64,000 bases of DNA, from NCBI RefSeq assembly GCF_011316935.1, contig NZ_WLYS01000001.1, forward strand, positions 868,001-932,000, written 5' to 3'. The translations under genes and the position numbers were made by a program. How positions within the stretch are numbered: position 1 is the stretch's first letter; each line of letters begins with the position of its first letter. Below the pieces are notes generated by a model. It had not been told where the DNA came from. It did no database searches and worked only from the letters and a program-made list of their open reading frames with translations. The stretch is from Sphingobacterium chungjuense (GTDB taxonomy: Bacteria; Bacteroidota; Bacteroidia; Sphingobacteriales; Sphingobacteriaceae). Positions 43,435-52,485 of the stretch are shown one piece after another.

Positions 43435-44175
43435 ATGAAGAGATTAATTACCACTTATATACTATTCTTTCTTGTTTGCGCAACTTTTGCTCAGGCCAAA
43501 AAGTCGGACGTGAAGTTCGTTTCGGGTATTAAAGTGGTCATAGATGGACAATTAGAAGATTGGGGCACGCAATGGAATACTGTGGGAGATAAAGAGCCGC
43601 TCTGGACTTATGCTATCGGCTATGATAATCAGTATCTTTTCGTTGCGGTTAAGGTGATTGATCCAGCTTTACAATTAGAAGCAGCAGCGCACGGCATATC
43701 AGTCATGATAAACAAAGACGGTAAGAAAAATGATGGTATGCAGTTCATATTTCCGATACCAGATGCAGAGACGATTCGATCTATGTTGGAAGTGGGCGAT
43801 TTCTCCGCGACACATGTTAAGAAAGAATTGATTGCGCGATCACGTGGGTATAGTGTTAAGGATTTTCCCAAAATAGTAGATGGTTTGCTGTCATTGAATA
43901 ATGCGTATGGTTTGCAAGCTATCGCGAAAGTGGATGCAGCCGATCATTTGGTCTACGAATCGGCCATTCCATTAGCACAACTAGGATTGCCTGCTGCTGC
44001 CACAACACCAGTTGCTGTAGAAATAGCCATTCAAAATAGATGGAATAACCGACTAACAGCTCAAGCTCACAAACAGCAGAAACCATCCGCACAACAACAA
44101 ACAAGCGCGCGCATAAAATCGCCCTACAAAGGTAGAACTGCGGTGTGGGTTATAGATAAGCTCCCTTTACAATAA
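43435..44175 (+). CDS. Secreted protein with a CBM9-like (DOMON-type) domain
   Basis: The 246-residue protein has a signal peptide (cleaved near AQA, residue 21), then a beta-sandwich that begins IKVVIDGQLEDWGTQW and continues with AIGYDNQYLFVAVKVID. This is the pattern of carbohydrate-binding module family 9 and related heme/sugar-binding DOMON domains. The C-terminal tail is Gln/Lys-rich. It is 16 bases upstream of a large outer-membrane barrel gene and is probably co-transcribed with it, so the two may handle one substrate at the cell surface. Confidence 0.8.
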   Translation: MKRLITTYILFFLVCATFAQAKKSDVKFVSGIKVVIDGQLEDWGTQWNTVGDKEPLWTYAIGYDNQYLFVAVKVIDPALQLEAAAHGISVMINKDGKKNDGMQFIFPIPDAETIRSMLEVGDFSATHVKKELIARSRGYSVKDFPKIVDGLLSLNNAYGLQAIAKVDAADHLVYESAIPLAQLGLPAAATTPVAVEIAIQNRWNNRLTAQAHKQQKPSAQQQTSARIKSPYKGRTAVWVIDKLPLQ

Positions 44176-44191
44176 GATTAAGTACACAAAA

Positions 44192-47005
44192 ATGAAAATT
44201 TTCAATTTCCTCTACATCGGCATTCTCGCTCTCATGAGCCAATTCGCTTACGCCCAAACGGGCAAAACCGTACAGGGTATGCTACGCGATACAGAAGCAA
44301 GACCCATCTCGGGTGCCACAGTCAAGCTTGTATCCGCTCAAGATTCTATGGTGATGACCTCAAGTCCTGCCGGGATTTATAACTTCGACTTGATCAAAGC
44401 AGATCGATTTAAGATTACGGTCAGCAGTCTTGGTTTTGAAACCTATTCCAAAGATTTTGAATTTCCTGCGGGACAGCAAAAGATGTTCATCCCTAGCTTC
44501 GTGTTAGATGTCAATTCGAACTTGATAGAAGAGGTCGTGATATCTGGCGTGTTGACCGTGCAAGTGAAAGGAGATACGGTAGAGTATTCTGCTCAGGGCT
44601 TGAAATTACGGGAAGGCGCGGTAGCAGAAGATGCCTTGAAAAGATTACAAGGCGTAGAGGTAGACAAGGATGGAAACGTGACCGCGCAAGGCGAAGCAGT
44701 AACACGCGTGCGCATCAACGGAAAAGATTTCTTTGGTGGAGATGTGAAAACAGCTACTCAAAATCTTCCCGCTAACATTATTGATAAAATTCAAATTGTA
44801 GACGATTACGGTGATATGGCCAACCTTACTGGTAACCGCACTGGAGACTCAGAAAAGGTATTGAATATACAGATCGACCCAAAATACAATAGCGGCTGGA
44901 TGACAACCTTGCGGGCAGCCGGTGGCACAGAAGACAGATTCCAGACCACCGCCATGGTGATGGGCATGACCGACAAAACGCAAGTTTCCGTTTTAGGAAA
45001 TTTAAATAACTTAAATGCGTCTATGTTTGACTTTCAAACGATGGGCGGCGGTGCACGTAATCGGCAAGGTGGCGGAGGCAGACCCGGTGGCGGTCAGTTT
45101 GGGAATAATCGAGATGGGATTACAGAAACCAGTGCAATCGGTGTAAATATAAGACACGACTTCAATGACAAGTTAAAAATTTACGGTAGTTATTCCTTTG
45201 AGCGGAATGACAATAATACCTTCTCTAACGTATTTAGAGAATACATTGGTCTTGATCAGACAGAGGAAGAAAATGCGGATAATAATACGGTGATCGCAAA
45301 TCATCGTTTTGAAACAAACATTGAATGGAGAATAAGTGATAAAGATTATATCAAACTGACGCCGCAATTTGGTTTCAATGATAACTCAACAAATAATAGT
45401 GCTACATCCACTTTGTTCAGAAGTTCACTGATAGATAACAACCAATTGTTGACCACGCTATCCAATTCTACTGCACCACGCTATAATTTAAGTGGTTTGT
45501 ACAATAGAAGAATGAATGATCGGGGGCGCAATTTATTTATCAACTTTAATCTAGATAACTCGGTGACAGAACGCGATCTCAACGAAGCATTGGAACGCCA
45601 AGTTTTTGATCCAAATAATCAGCAGACTCCGGTTAGCGAAATCTATCAACGCGTACTGCAAGAAGTGGAAAATAAAAGCAGAAATGCAGGAACATCAATA
45701 TCCTACACCGAGCCATTGACCGATAAAAGTAAGATCGAAGTAACGTACGATTACAATATTAGTGATTATGATAATACCGATAGACAGCGAGCGCTAGATC
45801 GAGTGGATAGTCCAATTGATGGATTGCCAGGCTCGAATTATAGTTATAACTATGATTATTCTTTCACGACACATCGTGCGGGTGCGAGCTATATGTTTGA
45901 AAATGATAAAATCAAATACTCCATCGGTGCGGCAGTACAACCATCGTTGTTACGTGGCGATGCATTCAGTGCCAATGATGAGGCAGTGATCAATCGGACG
46001 AATCTGAATTTTGTGCCGATTGCACGCTTCGAGTACAAGTTTTCAAAACAGTCTAACTTATCCATGAGCTATTCGGGCAGAGCTACCGAGCCAACCGTGA
46101 CGCAGATTTTGCCATTCGAAGTAACTCGTAATCTCATGTCAACAACCGGTAACCCGAATCTAGATCCAGAGTTTCGTCATCAAATGCAATTCCGTTTCCG
46201 CGCGGGCGATGTGACCAAAGGGAAAAACTTCTTCGCCGTATTGCGTGCCGAGTTGATCAACGATCGTGTCGTCACGATGAATAAGCGCTTCGCGAGACCT
46301 GGACAAGGTATGTTCCAATTTGTAGATTATATGAATGAAAGAGACCCTATCTTTAATATCAGTTCATTTTATATGTTTGGTAGATCCTTGAAAGATAAGA
46401 CGTACAATATCACGTACATGGGCGGATTGTCTTTCAATAAAAATGTTTCTTATTTAGCTACAGATTCATTGGCTACGCTCGACGAGTATCGTAGAAATGT
46501 GGCTAACAACATTGTTCTGATGCAAAACCTATTCTTACGATACACGCCTTCAGAGCGCGTAGAGATTAATCCAGGTGTGCGCTTCACGTACAACATTGCC
46601 AACGCCTCCTTGCCAGAGTTTGACGCTCCAAACATTACAACAGTTGCGCCTACTTTGATCGGTTCTGTCAACCTAACGAAGAGTACGATTTTTGGTGCTG
46701 ACCTGTCCAAATCCTTCAACAGAGGTTATGCAAACAATGTCAATCCTTTTATTATCAACAGCTACATCGAGCAGCGTTTTCTAAAAGGCGACAGAGGTGC
46801 GTTACGTCTGCAAGGATTTGATTTGCTCAACCAACAAGTTGCTTTAAACCGTACCATCGGGGAAATTCGTGCTGATACGCAAACGAATCGTCTGGCTCGA
46901 TATTTCTTGCTATCATTCACCTATCGCTTCCAGAAATTTGCCTTGGGCACACCAAGTGGTCCACAGAGTGACCTGCCATTCGACAAGCCACGCCCACGGA
47001 TGTAA
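44192..47005 (+). CDS. Outer-membrane beta-barrel receptor with carboxypeptidase-regulatory N-domain (TonB-dependent-receptor-like)
   Basis: The 937-residue protein has a signal peptide (cleaved near YAQ, residue 22), a CarboxypepD_reg-like domain (about 25-105: VQGMLRDTEARPISGATV), a plug-like domain (DTVEYSAQGLKLREGAVAED, then RVRINGKDFFGGD, about 130-220), a Gly/Arg-rich linker (GGGARNRQGGGGRPGGGQFG near residue 290) and a long C-terminal barrel. There is no SusD partner; instead a CBM9-like protein precedes it by 16 bases. It probably belongs to the outer-membrane beta-barrel family 3 and is powered by the TonB system. The substrate is unknown. Confidence 0.85.
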   Translation: MKIFNFLYIGILALMSQFAYAQTGKTVQGMLRDTEARPISGATVKLVSAQDSMVMTSSPAGIYNFDLIKADRFKITVSSLGFETYSKDFEFPAGQQKMFIPSFVLDVNSNLIEEVVISGVLTVQVKGDTVEYSAQGLKLREGAVAEDALKRLQGVEVDKDGNVTAQGEAVTRVRINGKDFFGGDVKTATQNLPANIIDKIQIVDDYGDMANLTGNRTGDSEKVLNIQIDPKYNSGWMTTLRAAGGTEDRFQTTAMVMGMTDKTQVSVLGNLNNLNASMFDFQTMGGGARNRQGGGGRPGGGQFGNNRDGITETSAIGVNIRHDFNDKLKIYGSYSFERNDNNTFSNVFREYIGLDQTEEENADNNTVIANHRFETNIEWRISDKDYIKLTPQFGFNDNSTNNSATSTLFRSSLIDNNQLLTTLSNSTAPRYNLSGLYNRRMNDRGRNLFINFNLDNSVTERDLNEALERQVFDPNNQQTPVSEIYQRVLQEVENKSRNAGTSISYTEPLTDKSKIEVTYDYNISDYDNTDRQRALDRVDSPIDGLPGSNYSYNYDYSFTTHRAGASYMFENDKIKYSIGAAVQPSLLRGDAFSANDEAVINRTNLNFVPIARFEYKFSKQSNLSMSYSGRATEPTVTQILPFEVTRNLMSTTGNPNLDPEFRHQMQFRFRAGDVTKGKNFFAVLRAELINDRVVTMNKRFARPGQGMFQFVDYMNERDPIFNISSFYMFGRSLKDKTYNITYMGGLSFNKNVSYLATDSLATLDEYRRNVANNIVLMQNLFLRYTPSERVEINPGVRFTYNIANASLPEFDAPNITTVAPTLIGSVNLTKSTIFGADLSKSFNRGYANNVNPFIINSYIEQRFLKGDRGALRLQGFDLLNQQVALNRTIGEIRADTQTNRLARYFLLSFTYRFQKFALGTPSGPQSDLPFDKPRPRM

Positions 47006-47034
47006 GGCGGTAGCGCTAATTTTATTTATAATCG

Positions 47035-47042
47035 TACCTTTG
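47035..47042 (+). promoter_or_regulatory. -7 promoter element of the M16 protease (TACCTTTG)
   Basis: TACCTTTG matches TAnnTTTG, 26 bases before the M16 start codon and after the barrel gene. Confidence 0.5.
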
Positions 47043-47067
47043 CGTGCACTTCTAAGTAAAGCAACGT

Positions 47068-48297
47068 ATGGGGTATCACATAATACAATTAGACAATGGA
47101 ATACGCGTGGTGTTAAACCAACAAGCGTCTAGCATCACGCATACTTGTTTGATTGTCAATGTAGGTTCGAGAGACGAAGAAGAAGGGAAGTTTGGTATGG
47201 CACACTTTATCGAGCATTTACTCTTTAAGCAAACCGCCAGACGAAATACCAACCAAATTCTCCACCGATTGGAATCTGTGGGTGGTGATCTCAATGCATA
47301 TACCACCAAAGAATACACCTGTATCCACGCGTCTTTTTTACGCCCTTACTTAAGTCGTGCATTGGATCTTTTTGAAGATATTACTTTTCATTCTACCTTT
47401 CCAGAAGTAGAAATGGTGAAGGAAAAGGGTGTAATATTGGATGAAATGGCTTCTTATCTAGATAGTCCCGAAGAATCCATTATGGATGATTTTGACGATC
47501 TGCTCTTTGCAGGAACAGGCTTGGGACATAATATTCTGGGGCTGGAAAAAGATCTACAGTCCATTACTCAACAAGATGTAAAGGATTTTATCGCTAGTAA
47601 TTATACCGCCGAAGACATCGCCATTGGCATCTCTGGCGACTATTCGCCCAAGGAGATCGAGCGGATGGTCAACAAGATCTTTACCTTTCCATTGCGTCCA
47701 TCTCGTGACAAAGCGCCAGCACTGCCAGCGCTTCCAGCACCGAAACACGAAGTCGTCTATAAGCCGATCAACCAAGTGCATTATGCTTTGGGCGTACCAG
47801 CATATGGTATTCACGATGCTCGTAAAACCACGCTCATGCTGCTCAATAATATGCTTGGCGGCATTGGTATGAGCTCTATTCTAAACCTATCGGTACGAGA
47901 GAAATATGGTATCGCGTATACGATAGAATCTAGCTACGCCATGTATGGAGATACAGGGATATTTAGTATCTATCTCGGTACCGACGAAGAGAAAATAAAG
48001 CGGGCAACACGCCTTGTGCGTAAGGAGCTGGATAAACTGATCGTAAAACCGATCAGCGAAAGCACATTAAGCAAAGCAAAGCATAAATTTAAAGGGCAGA
48101 TCGCGTTGGCCGAAGAAAACAGAATGAGCGTGATCATCGCCGAAACGAAAAACATGTTGGATTATAATAAGATTATCACCTTGGACGACGTTTTTCAAAA
48201 GCTCGATGCGGTTACGGCAACTAAAGTACACGAGGTAGCTACAGAACTGTTTGATGCCGATAGAATGTCGTCGTTATCTTTTGCGCCAGAAGATTAA
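47068..48297 (+). CDS. M16-family (insulinase-like) zinc peptidase
   Basis: The 409-residue protein has the inverted zinc motif HFIEH (His46, Glu49, His50) and the third ligand Glu126 in GVILDEMASYL. This is the processing-protease N-terminal half, followed by an M16 C-terminal domain. The protein is the single-domain-pair form that works as a homodimer. It has no signal peptide, so it is cytoplasmic. It is followed 40 bases later by fabD. Confidence 0.92.
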   Translation: MGYHIIQLDNGIRVVLNQQASSITHTCLIVNVGSRDEEEGKFGMAHFIEHLLFKQTARRNTNQILHRLESVGGDLNAYTTKEYTCIHASFLRPYLSRALDLFEDITFHSTFPEVEMVKEKGVILDEMASYLDSPEESIMDDFDDLLFAGTGLGHNILGLEKDLQSITQQDVKDFIASNYTAEDIAIGISGDYSPKEIERMVNKIFTFPLRPSRDKAPALPALPAPKHEVVYKPINQVHYALGVPAYGIHDARKTTLMLLNNMLGGIGMSSILNLSVREKYGIAYTIESSYAMYGDTGIFSIYLGTDEEKIKRATRLVRKELDKLIVKPISESTLSKAKHKFKGQIALAEENRMSVIIAETKNMLDYNKIITLDDVFQKLDAVTATKVHEVATELFDADRMSSLSFAPED

Positions 48298-48337
48298 ATT
48301 TAGGTTGAACGAATTAATAAGAAACAATAACATAGAT

Positions 48338-49231
48338 ATGAAAACAGCGTATATTTTTCCGGGTCAGGGTGCCCAGTTTGTGGGAATGGGACAAGAGTTG
48401 TATCAACTAAATGATACTACCAAAGCTTTATTTGAGCAAGCGAACGATTTATTAGGCTTTCGGATTACGGATATAATGTTTTCGGGAACCGATGAAGATC
48501 TGAAACAAACCAAGGTTACCCAACCTGCCATCTTCTTGCATTCGGTGATCTTAGCTAAAGCGTTGGGCGACAAATTTCAACCAGCGATGGTGGCTGGACA
48601 TTCCTTAGGTGAATTTTCTGCCTTGGTAGCAGCTGGCGCCTTGTCGTTTGAAGACGGTCTGCTGTTAGTTTCTAAGCGTGCTAATGCCATGCAGGCAGCT
48701 TGTGAGGCACAGCCTTCTACGATGGCAGCGATCTTGGGCTTGGAAGACGAAGTGGTAGAGCGTATCTGCGCCGAGATTGAAGATGTGGTTGTACCGGCAA
48801 ACTACAATTGCCCAGGCCAATTAGTGATTTCTGGTTCTATCGAAGGTGTTGATAAAGCTTGTTTGTTACTAACCGAAGCTGGTGCCAAACGCGCATTGAA
48901 ACTTAATGTTGGAGGAGCATTTCACTCTCCATTGATGGAGCCTGCTAAATTAGAATTGCAAAAAGCGATTGAAAGCACAAATATTCAAGCGCCAATCTGT
49001 CCAATATACCAGAATGTAGATGCCAAAGCCTATACAGATCCTGCGGAAATCAAAGCTAATCTAATCGCGCAATTAACAGGTGCTGTGCGTTGGACACAAA
49101 CGGTGCAACACATGTTAAACGATGGTGCAGAAAACTTTGTAGAAGTTGGTCCAGGAAATGTATTACAGGGCTTAGTGAAGAAAGTAAACAGACAGGCGGC
49201 CACCTCATCTGCGAGCGTAGCCGCAGAATAA
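48338..49231 (+). CDS. fabD: Malonyl-CoA:acyl-carrier-protein transacylase
   Basis: FabD loads malonyl units onto ACP for fatty-acid synthesis. The 297-residue protein has the active-site motif GHSLGEFSAL (Ser89), the FPGQGAQFVGMG start and the FHSPLMEPA histidine region. I use the ATG at 48338 because the earlier in-frame ATG (48251) lies inside the M16 gene. A strong terminator follows. No other fatty-acid genes are adjacent. Confidence 0.95.
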   Translation: MKTAYIFPGQGAQFVGMGQELYQLNDTTKALFEQANDLLGFRITDIMFSGTDEDLKQTKVTQPAIFLHSVILAKALGDKFQPAMVAGHSLGEFSALVAAGALSFEDGLLLVSKRANAMQAACEAQPSTMAAILGLEDEVVERICAEIEDVVVPANYNCPGQLVISGSIEGVDKACLLLTEAGAKRALKLNVGGAFHSPLMEPAKLELQKAIESTNIQAPICPIYQNVDAKAYTDPAEIKANLIAQLTGAVRWTQTVQHMLNDGAENFVEVGPGNVLQGLVKKVNRQAATSSASVAAE

Positions 49232-49265
49232 TATAGATCAATCTATTTCACAAAATAGATTAAAG

Positions 49266-49297
49266 CAAGAGAGCCATACTGCTGTACGGCTCTCTTG
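49266..49297. terminator. Bidirectional terminator between fabD and metK
   Basis: CAAGAGAGCC (49266-49275) pairs with GGCTCTCTTG (49288-49297) around a 12-base loop, between two convergent genes. A second A/T-rich hairpin (AATCTATTT with AAATAGATT) lies just before it at about 49240-49260. Confidence 0.8.
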
Positions 49298-49320
49298 TTA
49301 TTTATAAAACAATTGAATTA

Positions 49321-50577
49321 TTACAATCCGAAAGCTTCTTTCACTTTATCTACGTAATCGAGTTTTTCCCACGTAAAGAGATCCACTTCCACGGTTTTCG
49401 TTTCCCCAGTACTACTTTCAAATGTTTTAGAAACCGTTACTGGCGTACGCCCCATGTGTCCGTAAGCAGCTGTTTCCGAATAGATCGGGTTGCGTAGACC
49501 CAGGCGTGTTTCGATACCATACGGCGTCATGTCAAATAGTTGCCCAATCTTCTCGGCGATATCGCCATCGCTCAAGCCGACTTTGCTGGTGCCGTAGGTG
49601 TTTACATAAATGCCCATCGGATCTTTTACACCGATGGCATAAGAGATTTGTACCAAAATCTCGTCCGCCAAACCCGCGGCAACAAGATTCTTAGCGATAT
49701 GACGTGTAGCATAAGCCGCAGAGCGGTCTACTTTTGAAGGATCTTTTCCAGAGAATGCGCCGCCGCCATGCGCTCCTTTTCCACCGTAGGTATCTACGAT
49801 AATCTTACGACCAGTCAATCCGGTATCGCCGTGCGGTCCGCCGATTACAAATTTTCCGGTTGGATTAATGTGATATTTGATATGATCGGTGAATAAAGGC
49901 TGCAACTCTGCTTTCAACTGTGCTTGTACGCGAGGAATCAAGATGTCGATCAGATCTTGCTTAATCTTTTGCTGCATCGCCACCTCATCGCTATCGAAAT
50001 CGTCATGCTGCGTCGAGATCACAATCGTATCAATGCGCAATGGCTTGTTGTTTTCGTCATATTCTAACGTTACCTGCGCCTTTGCATCTGGACGTAAGTA
50101 GGTGATTTGTGTATTCTCACGACGTAGTTCCGCCAATTCATATAACAAGCGGTGCGACAGATCCAATGCCAATGGCATGAAGTTTTCTGTCTCGTTGCTG
50201 GCGTATCCAAACATGATTCCTTGATCTCCAGCACCTTGATCTTGCTTAGTCTGGCGCTCTACACCTTGATTGATCTCATTAGATTGTTCGTGAATCGCCG
50301 ACAGTATACCGCACGAATTCGCTTCGAACATATACTCCGACTTGGTGTACCCAATGCGCTGGATCACTTGGCGCGTGATTTTCTGCACATCAAGGTAGAT
50401 GTTAGATTTAACTTCACCAGCTAAGATCACTTGTCCAGTTGTTACCAAAGTCTCGATAGCTACTTTAGAATCCTGATCCCAGGCAAGAAAATTATCGATT
50501 AAAGCATCTGAAATCTGATCGGCAATTTTATCGGGGTGACCTTCCGAAACAGATTCGGATGTAAAAAAATATCCCAT
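49321..50577 (-). CDS. metK: S-adenosylmethionine synthase
   Basis: MetK makes SAM from methionine and ATP. The 418-residue product has the three-domain fold: [20 protein letters not shown] with the ATP-binding His and Asp, [12 protein letters not shown] near residue 117, and the glycine-rich loop [22 protein letters not shown] near residue 272. The length is slightly above the usual 384-400. A leader of about 155 bases with strong secondary structure lies between the promoter and the start codon, pointing to control at the RNA level. Confidence 0.97.
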   Translation of the reverse strand: MGYFFTSESVSEGHPDKIADQISDALIDNFLAWDQDSKVAIETLVTTGQVILAGEVKSNIYLDVQKITRQVIQRIGYTKSEYMFEANSCGILSAIHEQSNEINQGVERQTKQDQGAGDQGIMFGYASNETENFMPLALDLSHRLLYELAELRRENTQITYLRPDAKAQVTLEYDENNKPLRIDTIVISTQHDDFDSDEVAMQQKIKQDLIDILIPRVQAQLKAELQPLFTDHIKYHINPTGKFVIGGPHGDTGLTGRKIIVDTYGGKGAHGGGAFSGKDPSKVDRSAAYATRHIAKNLVAAGLADEILVQISYAIGVKDPMGIYVNTYGTSKVGLSDGDIAEKIGQLFDMTPYGIETRLGLRNPIYSETAAYGHMGRTPVTVSKTFESSTGETKTVEVDLFTWEKLDYVDKVKEAFGL

Positions 50578-50670
50578 AAGTCTTACTTAAACTTTAAATA
50601 ATTAACGATTTGTAGAGAATGCGGGCAAGGTGTTAAAGCATTATTCGAATGGTTTTAGCACTTTTTTTCT

Positions 50671-50725
50671 GTGGTTGCAATCTCTTTGTCTATCTCGGAC
50701 GAGATAAAAACGCAAATCAATCCAC
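50671..50725 (-). promoter_or_regulatory. Structured metK leader RNA, possible SAM-responsive element
   Basis: In the metK leader (minus strand), GTGG and TTGC upstream pair exactly with GCAA and CCAC downstream (positions 50671-50678 with 50712-50715 and 50722-50725). They enclose a six-bp hairpin, TATCTC/GAGATA with a four-base loop (50691-50706). The next bases read AGAAAAAAAGTGCTAAAACC. GCAACC followed by GTGCTAA resembles the P3/P4 core of SAM-I riboswitches, but the usual SAM-I P2 domain is absent and the spacing is too short. I call it a candidate cis-regulatory RNA, not a known class. Confidence 0.45.
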
Positions 50726-50738
50726 TTTTTTGTTGCTG

Positions 50739-50746
50739 CAAAACTA
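50739..50746 (-). promoter_or_regulatory. -7 promoter element of metK (TAGTTTTG)
   Basis: TAGTTTTG on the minus strand lies about 160 bases upstream of metK, giving a predicted 5' leader of about 155 bases. Confidence 0.5.
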
Positions 50747-50850
50747 CGACTCTAATTTGTATTTGTGAAATGCAATGTAGCATTCGTCCAAATAATAGAT
50801 TATAATGACAATATTTTTAGCTTATCTTTATGATTCGTATAGGTAAATCG

Positions 50851-51729
50851 ATGAATACAAAGAAGAAGATCCTGTTTGTGATCAATCCCATTTCGGGAGG
50901 TAAACGAAAGTCGGCATTTAAAAAGCAGATTCTCGACACACTGGACTTGAATAAGTTTGAGCCCACCTTTCAGCAGACCGATCACGCTGGGCACGCCCAC
51001 GAATTAGCAAAACAGGCGATCGTCAATAAATACGACGTGGTAGTGGCTGTTGGTGGTGACGGCACGATCAATGAAATTGGATCTGCATTAGCTGGCACTG
51101 ATACGCCTTTGGGCATCATACCCGAAGGTTCTGGAAATGGTTTGGCGCTCTATTTAGGGATACCATTGCATGAAGCAGGTGCAATTCGTCGCATCAATCG
51201 ATTTGATATGATGACGGTAGATACCGGTCGTGTCAACGACCGCTTCTTTTTTAATGTTGCCGGAGTAGGTTTTGATGCTTCCGTGAGTGATAAGTTTGCG
51301 ACAGATTCTACGCGCGGACCGATAGGGTATTTGCGCACGGTGATGAATTTGTTAGGATCGTATCGATCCAAAAGATATCAACTTACGATTGATGGGAAAT
51401 CGTATGAACGTGAGGCGTTTATGATTAGTGTAGCCAATTCGCCACAATATGGAAATAATGCGTACATCGCACCTAATGCATCCGTGACCGATGGACAGAT
51501 CGATGTGTGTATTGTGCACAAGTTTCCGTTGTATTTGTTGCCAATGATGGTATTTCATTTATTTAATAAGTCGGTCGATCAGTCTGAATATGTGGAAATC
51601 ATTCCCGGGAGGAAAATAAGCATTGACTCGGAAGACATCGGCCCTGTACATGTCGATGGTGAACCGCTGGCGTTGGAAGCGCCACTAAAATTTACAGTAC
51701 AAGAAAAATCCTTAAAGATCATTTGTTAG
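50851..51729 (+). CDS. Diacylglycerol kinase-family lipid kinase (YegS/DagK-like)
   Basis: The 292-residue protein has the DAGK catalytic motif VVAVGGDGTINEIG near residue 65, preceded by the start KKKILFVINPISGGKRKS. Other conserved parts are IIPEGSGNGLALYLG and the FNVAGVGFDASVSD segment. It phosphorylates a lipid such as diacylglycerol or a sphingoid base; Sphingobacteriaceae make sphingolipids, so sphinganine is a possible substrate, but this is speculative. I prefer the ATG at 50851, because the ATG at 50830 overlaps a near-consensus -7 element (TATCTTTA). Confidence 0.9.
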   Translation: MNTKKKILFVINPISGGKRKSAFKKQILDTLDLNKFEPTFQQTDHAGHAHELAKQAIVNKYDVVVAVGGDGTINEIGSALAGTDTPLGIIPEGSGNGLALYLGIPLHEAGAIRRINRFDMMTVDTGRVNDRFFFNVAGVGFDASVSDKFATDSTRGPIGYLRTVMNLLGSYRSKRYQLTIDGKSYEREAFMISVANSPQYGNNAYIAPNASVTDGQIDVCIVHKFPLYLLPMMVFHLFNKSVDQSEYVEIIPGRKISIDSEDIGPVHVDGEPLALEAPLKFTVQEKSLKIIC

Positions 51730-51738
51730 TATATAGAT

Positions 51739-52089
51739 ATGGCGAAACAGAAAAAACAACAATATGAGGGTGTCGTGTACTCTACGGCCGAAGATTTTAA
51801 TTACAGTCCATTTGGTGAGTTGGCTACAGAGGATACGTTACCCAATCAACAACAGCAATTGCGCGTAGGGCTGGATCGAAAATCTCGCAAGGGGAAGGTT
51901 GTTACAATTGTCGAAGGTTTTAAAGGACAAGAAAGTGATTTGGAAGCACTTGCCAAACGTTTAAAGCAGAAATGTGGCGTGGGAGGCGGCGCTAAAGACG
52001 GTGTGATTTTGATTCAAGGAGACTTTAAACAGAAATTGATAGACTTGTTAAGCGCTGATAATTATAAAGTTAAGGGTTTTGGTGGATAA
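51739..52089 (+). CDS. SUI1/eIF1-like translation factor (YciH family)
   Basis: The 116-residue protein has a C-terminal SUI1 domain (VTIVEGFKGQESDLEALAKRL, then CGVGGGAKDGVILIQGDFKQK) after a polar 45-residue N-terminal part. SUI1 proteins resemble eukaryotic eIF1; bacterial YciH is thought to influence start-codon fidelity. It follows the lipid kinase by nine bases and is likely co-transcribed. Confidence 0.92.
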   Translation: MAKQKKQQYEGVVYSTAEDFNYSPFGELATEDTLPNQQQQLRVGLDRKSRKGKVVTIVEGFKGQESDLEALAKRLKQKCGVGGGAKDGVILIQGDFKQKLIDLLSADNYKVKGFGG

Positions 52090-52485
52090 AATATTTGTTT
52101 AAACACAATACTACATAGGATACATCGTTTATAATAGCACGTGTAATCTATTATGAAAATCGATGAGTAAACACTTACTTAATTTTGACATTTAATAATT
52201 TGATAATTTGCATATGAGAAAAAAAATACCTTTCATTGCAAAACCAAAATCAAAAATGGTCTACTTTGGTTATTGAAATAGAATTGAAAAACGAAAGAGA
52301 ACTGCTGGCTCTATTTCATTACAGGCATATTGACGTGATTTTATGGAATTGTGTGACGGGAATTTTATTTTTATCATAAAATAGTATATTTGTTTTTGAG
52401 GTACATCAGTAAACGAGGTATTTCTTAGAAAATTTTTGAATTAAACTATAATAATTAACAACAGTAAAATCTAAAAATCAGTAAA
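52090..52485. other. A/T-rich intergenic region upstream of exbB
   Basis: This 396-base gap holds no supportable gene. The only small open frame (ATG at 52214, 20 codons, basic) has no features that argue for translation. The gap contains a promoter box near its right end (52385-52392) and a leader of about 90 bases. Otherwise it is A/T-rich with no strong hairpin. Confidence 0.6.
52385..52392 (+). promoter_or_regulatory. -7 promoter element of the exbB-tonB operon (TATATTTG)
   Basis: TATATTTG matches TAnnTTTG and lies 94 bases upstream of the exbB ATG. It is the best promoter candidate for the seven-gene run that follows. Confidence 0.55.

Noticed and set aside
50578..50746. A standard SAM-I riboswitch upstream of metK
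   Set aside because: The GCAACC...GTGCTAA core is suggestive, but the region before it is too short for the P2 arm and k-turn, so I list it only as an unassigned leader.
52214..52276. A 20-codon basic open frame in the exbB upstream gap
   Set aside because: It has no recognisable ribosome site, no homology I can recall and sits in random A/T-rich sequence.
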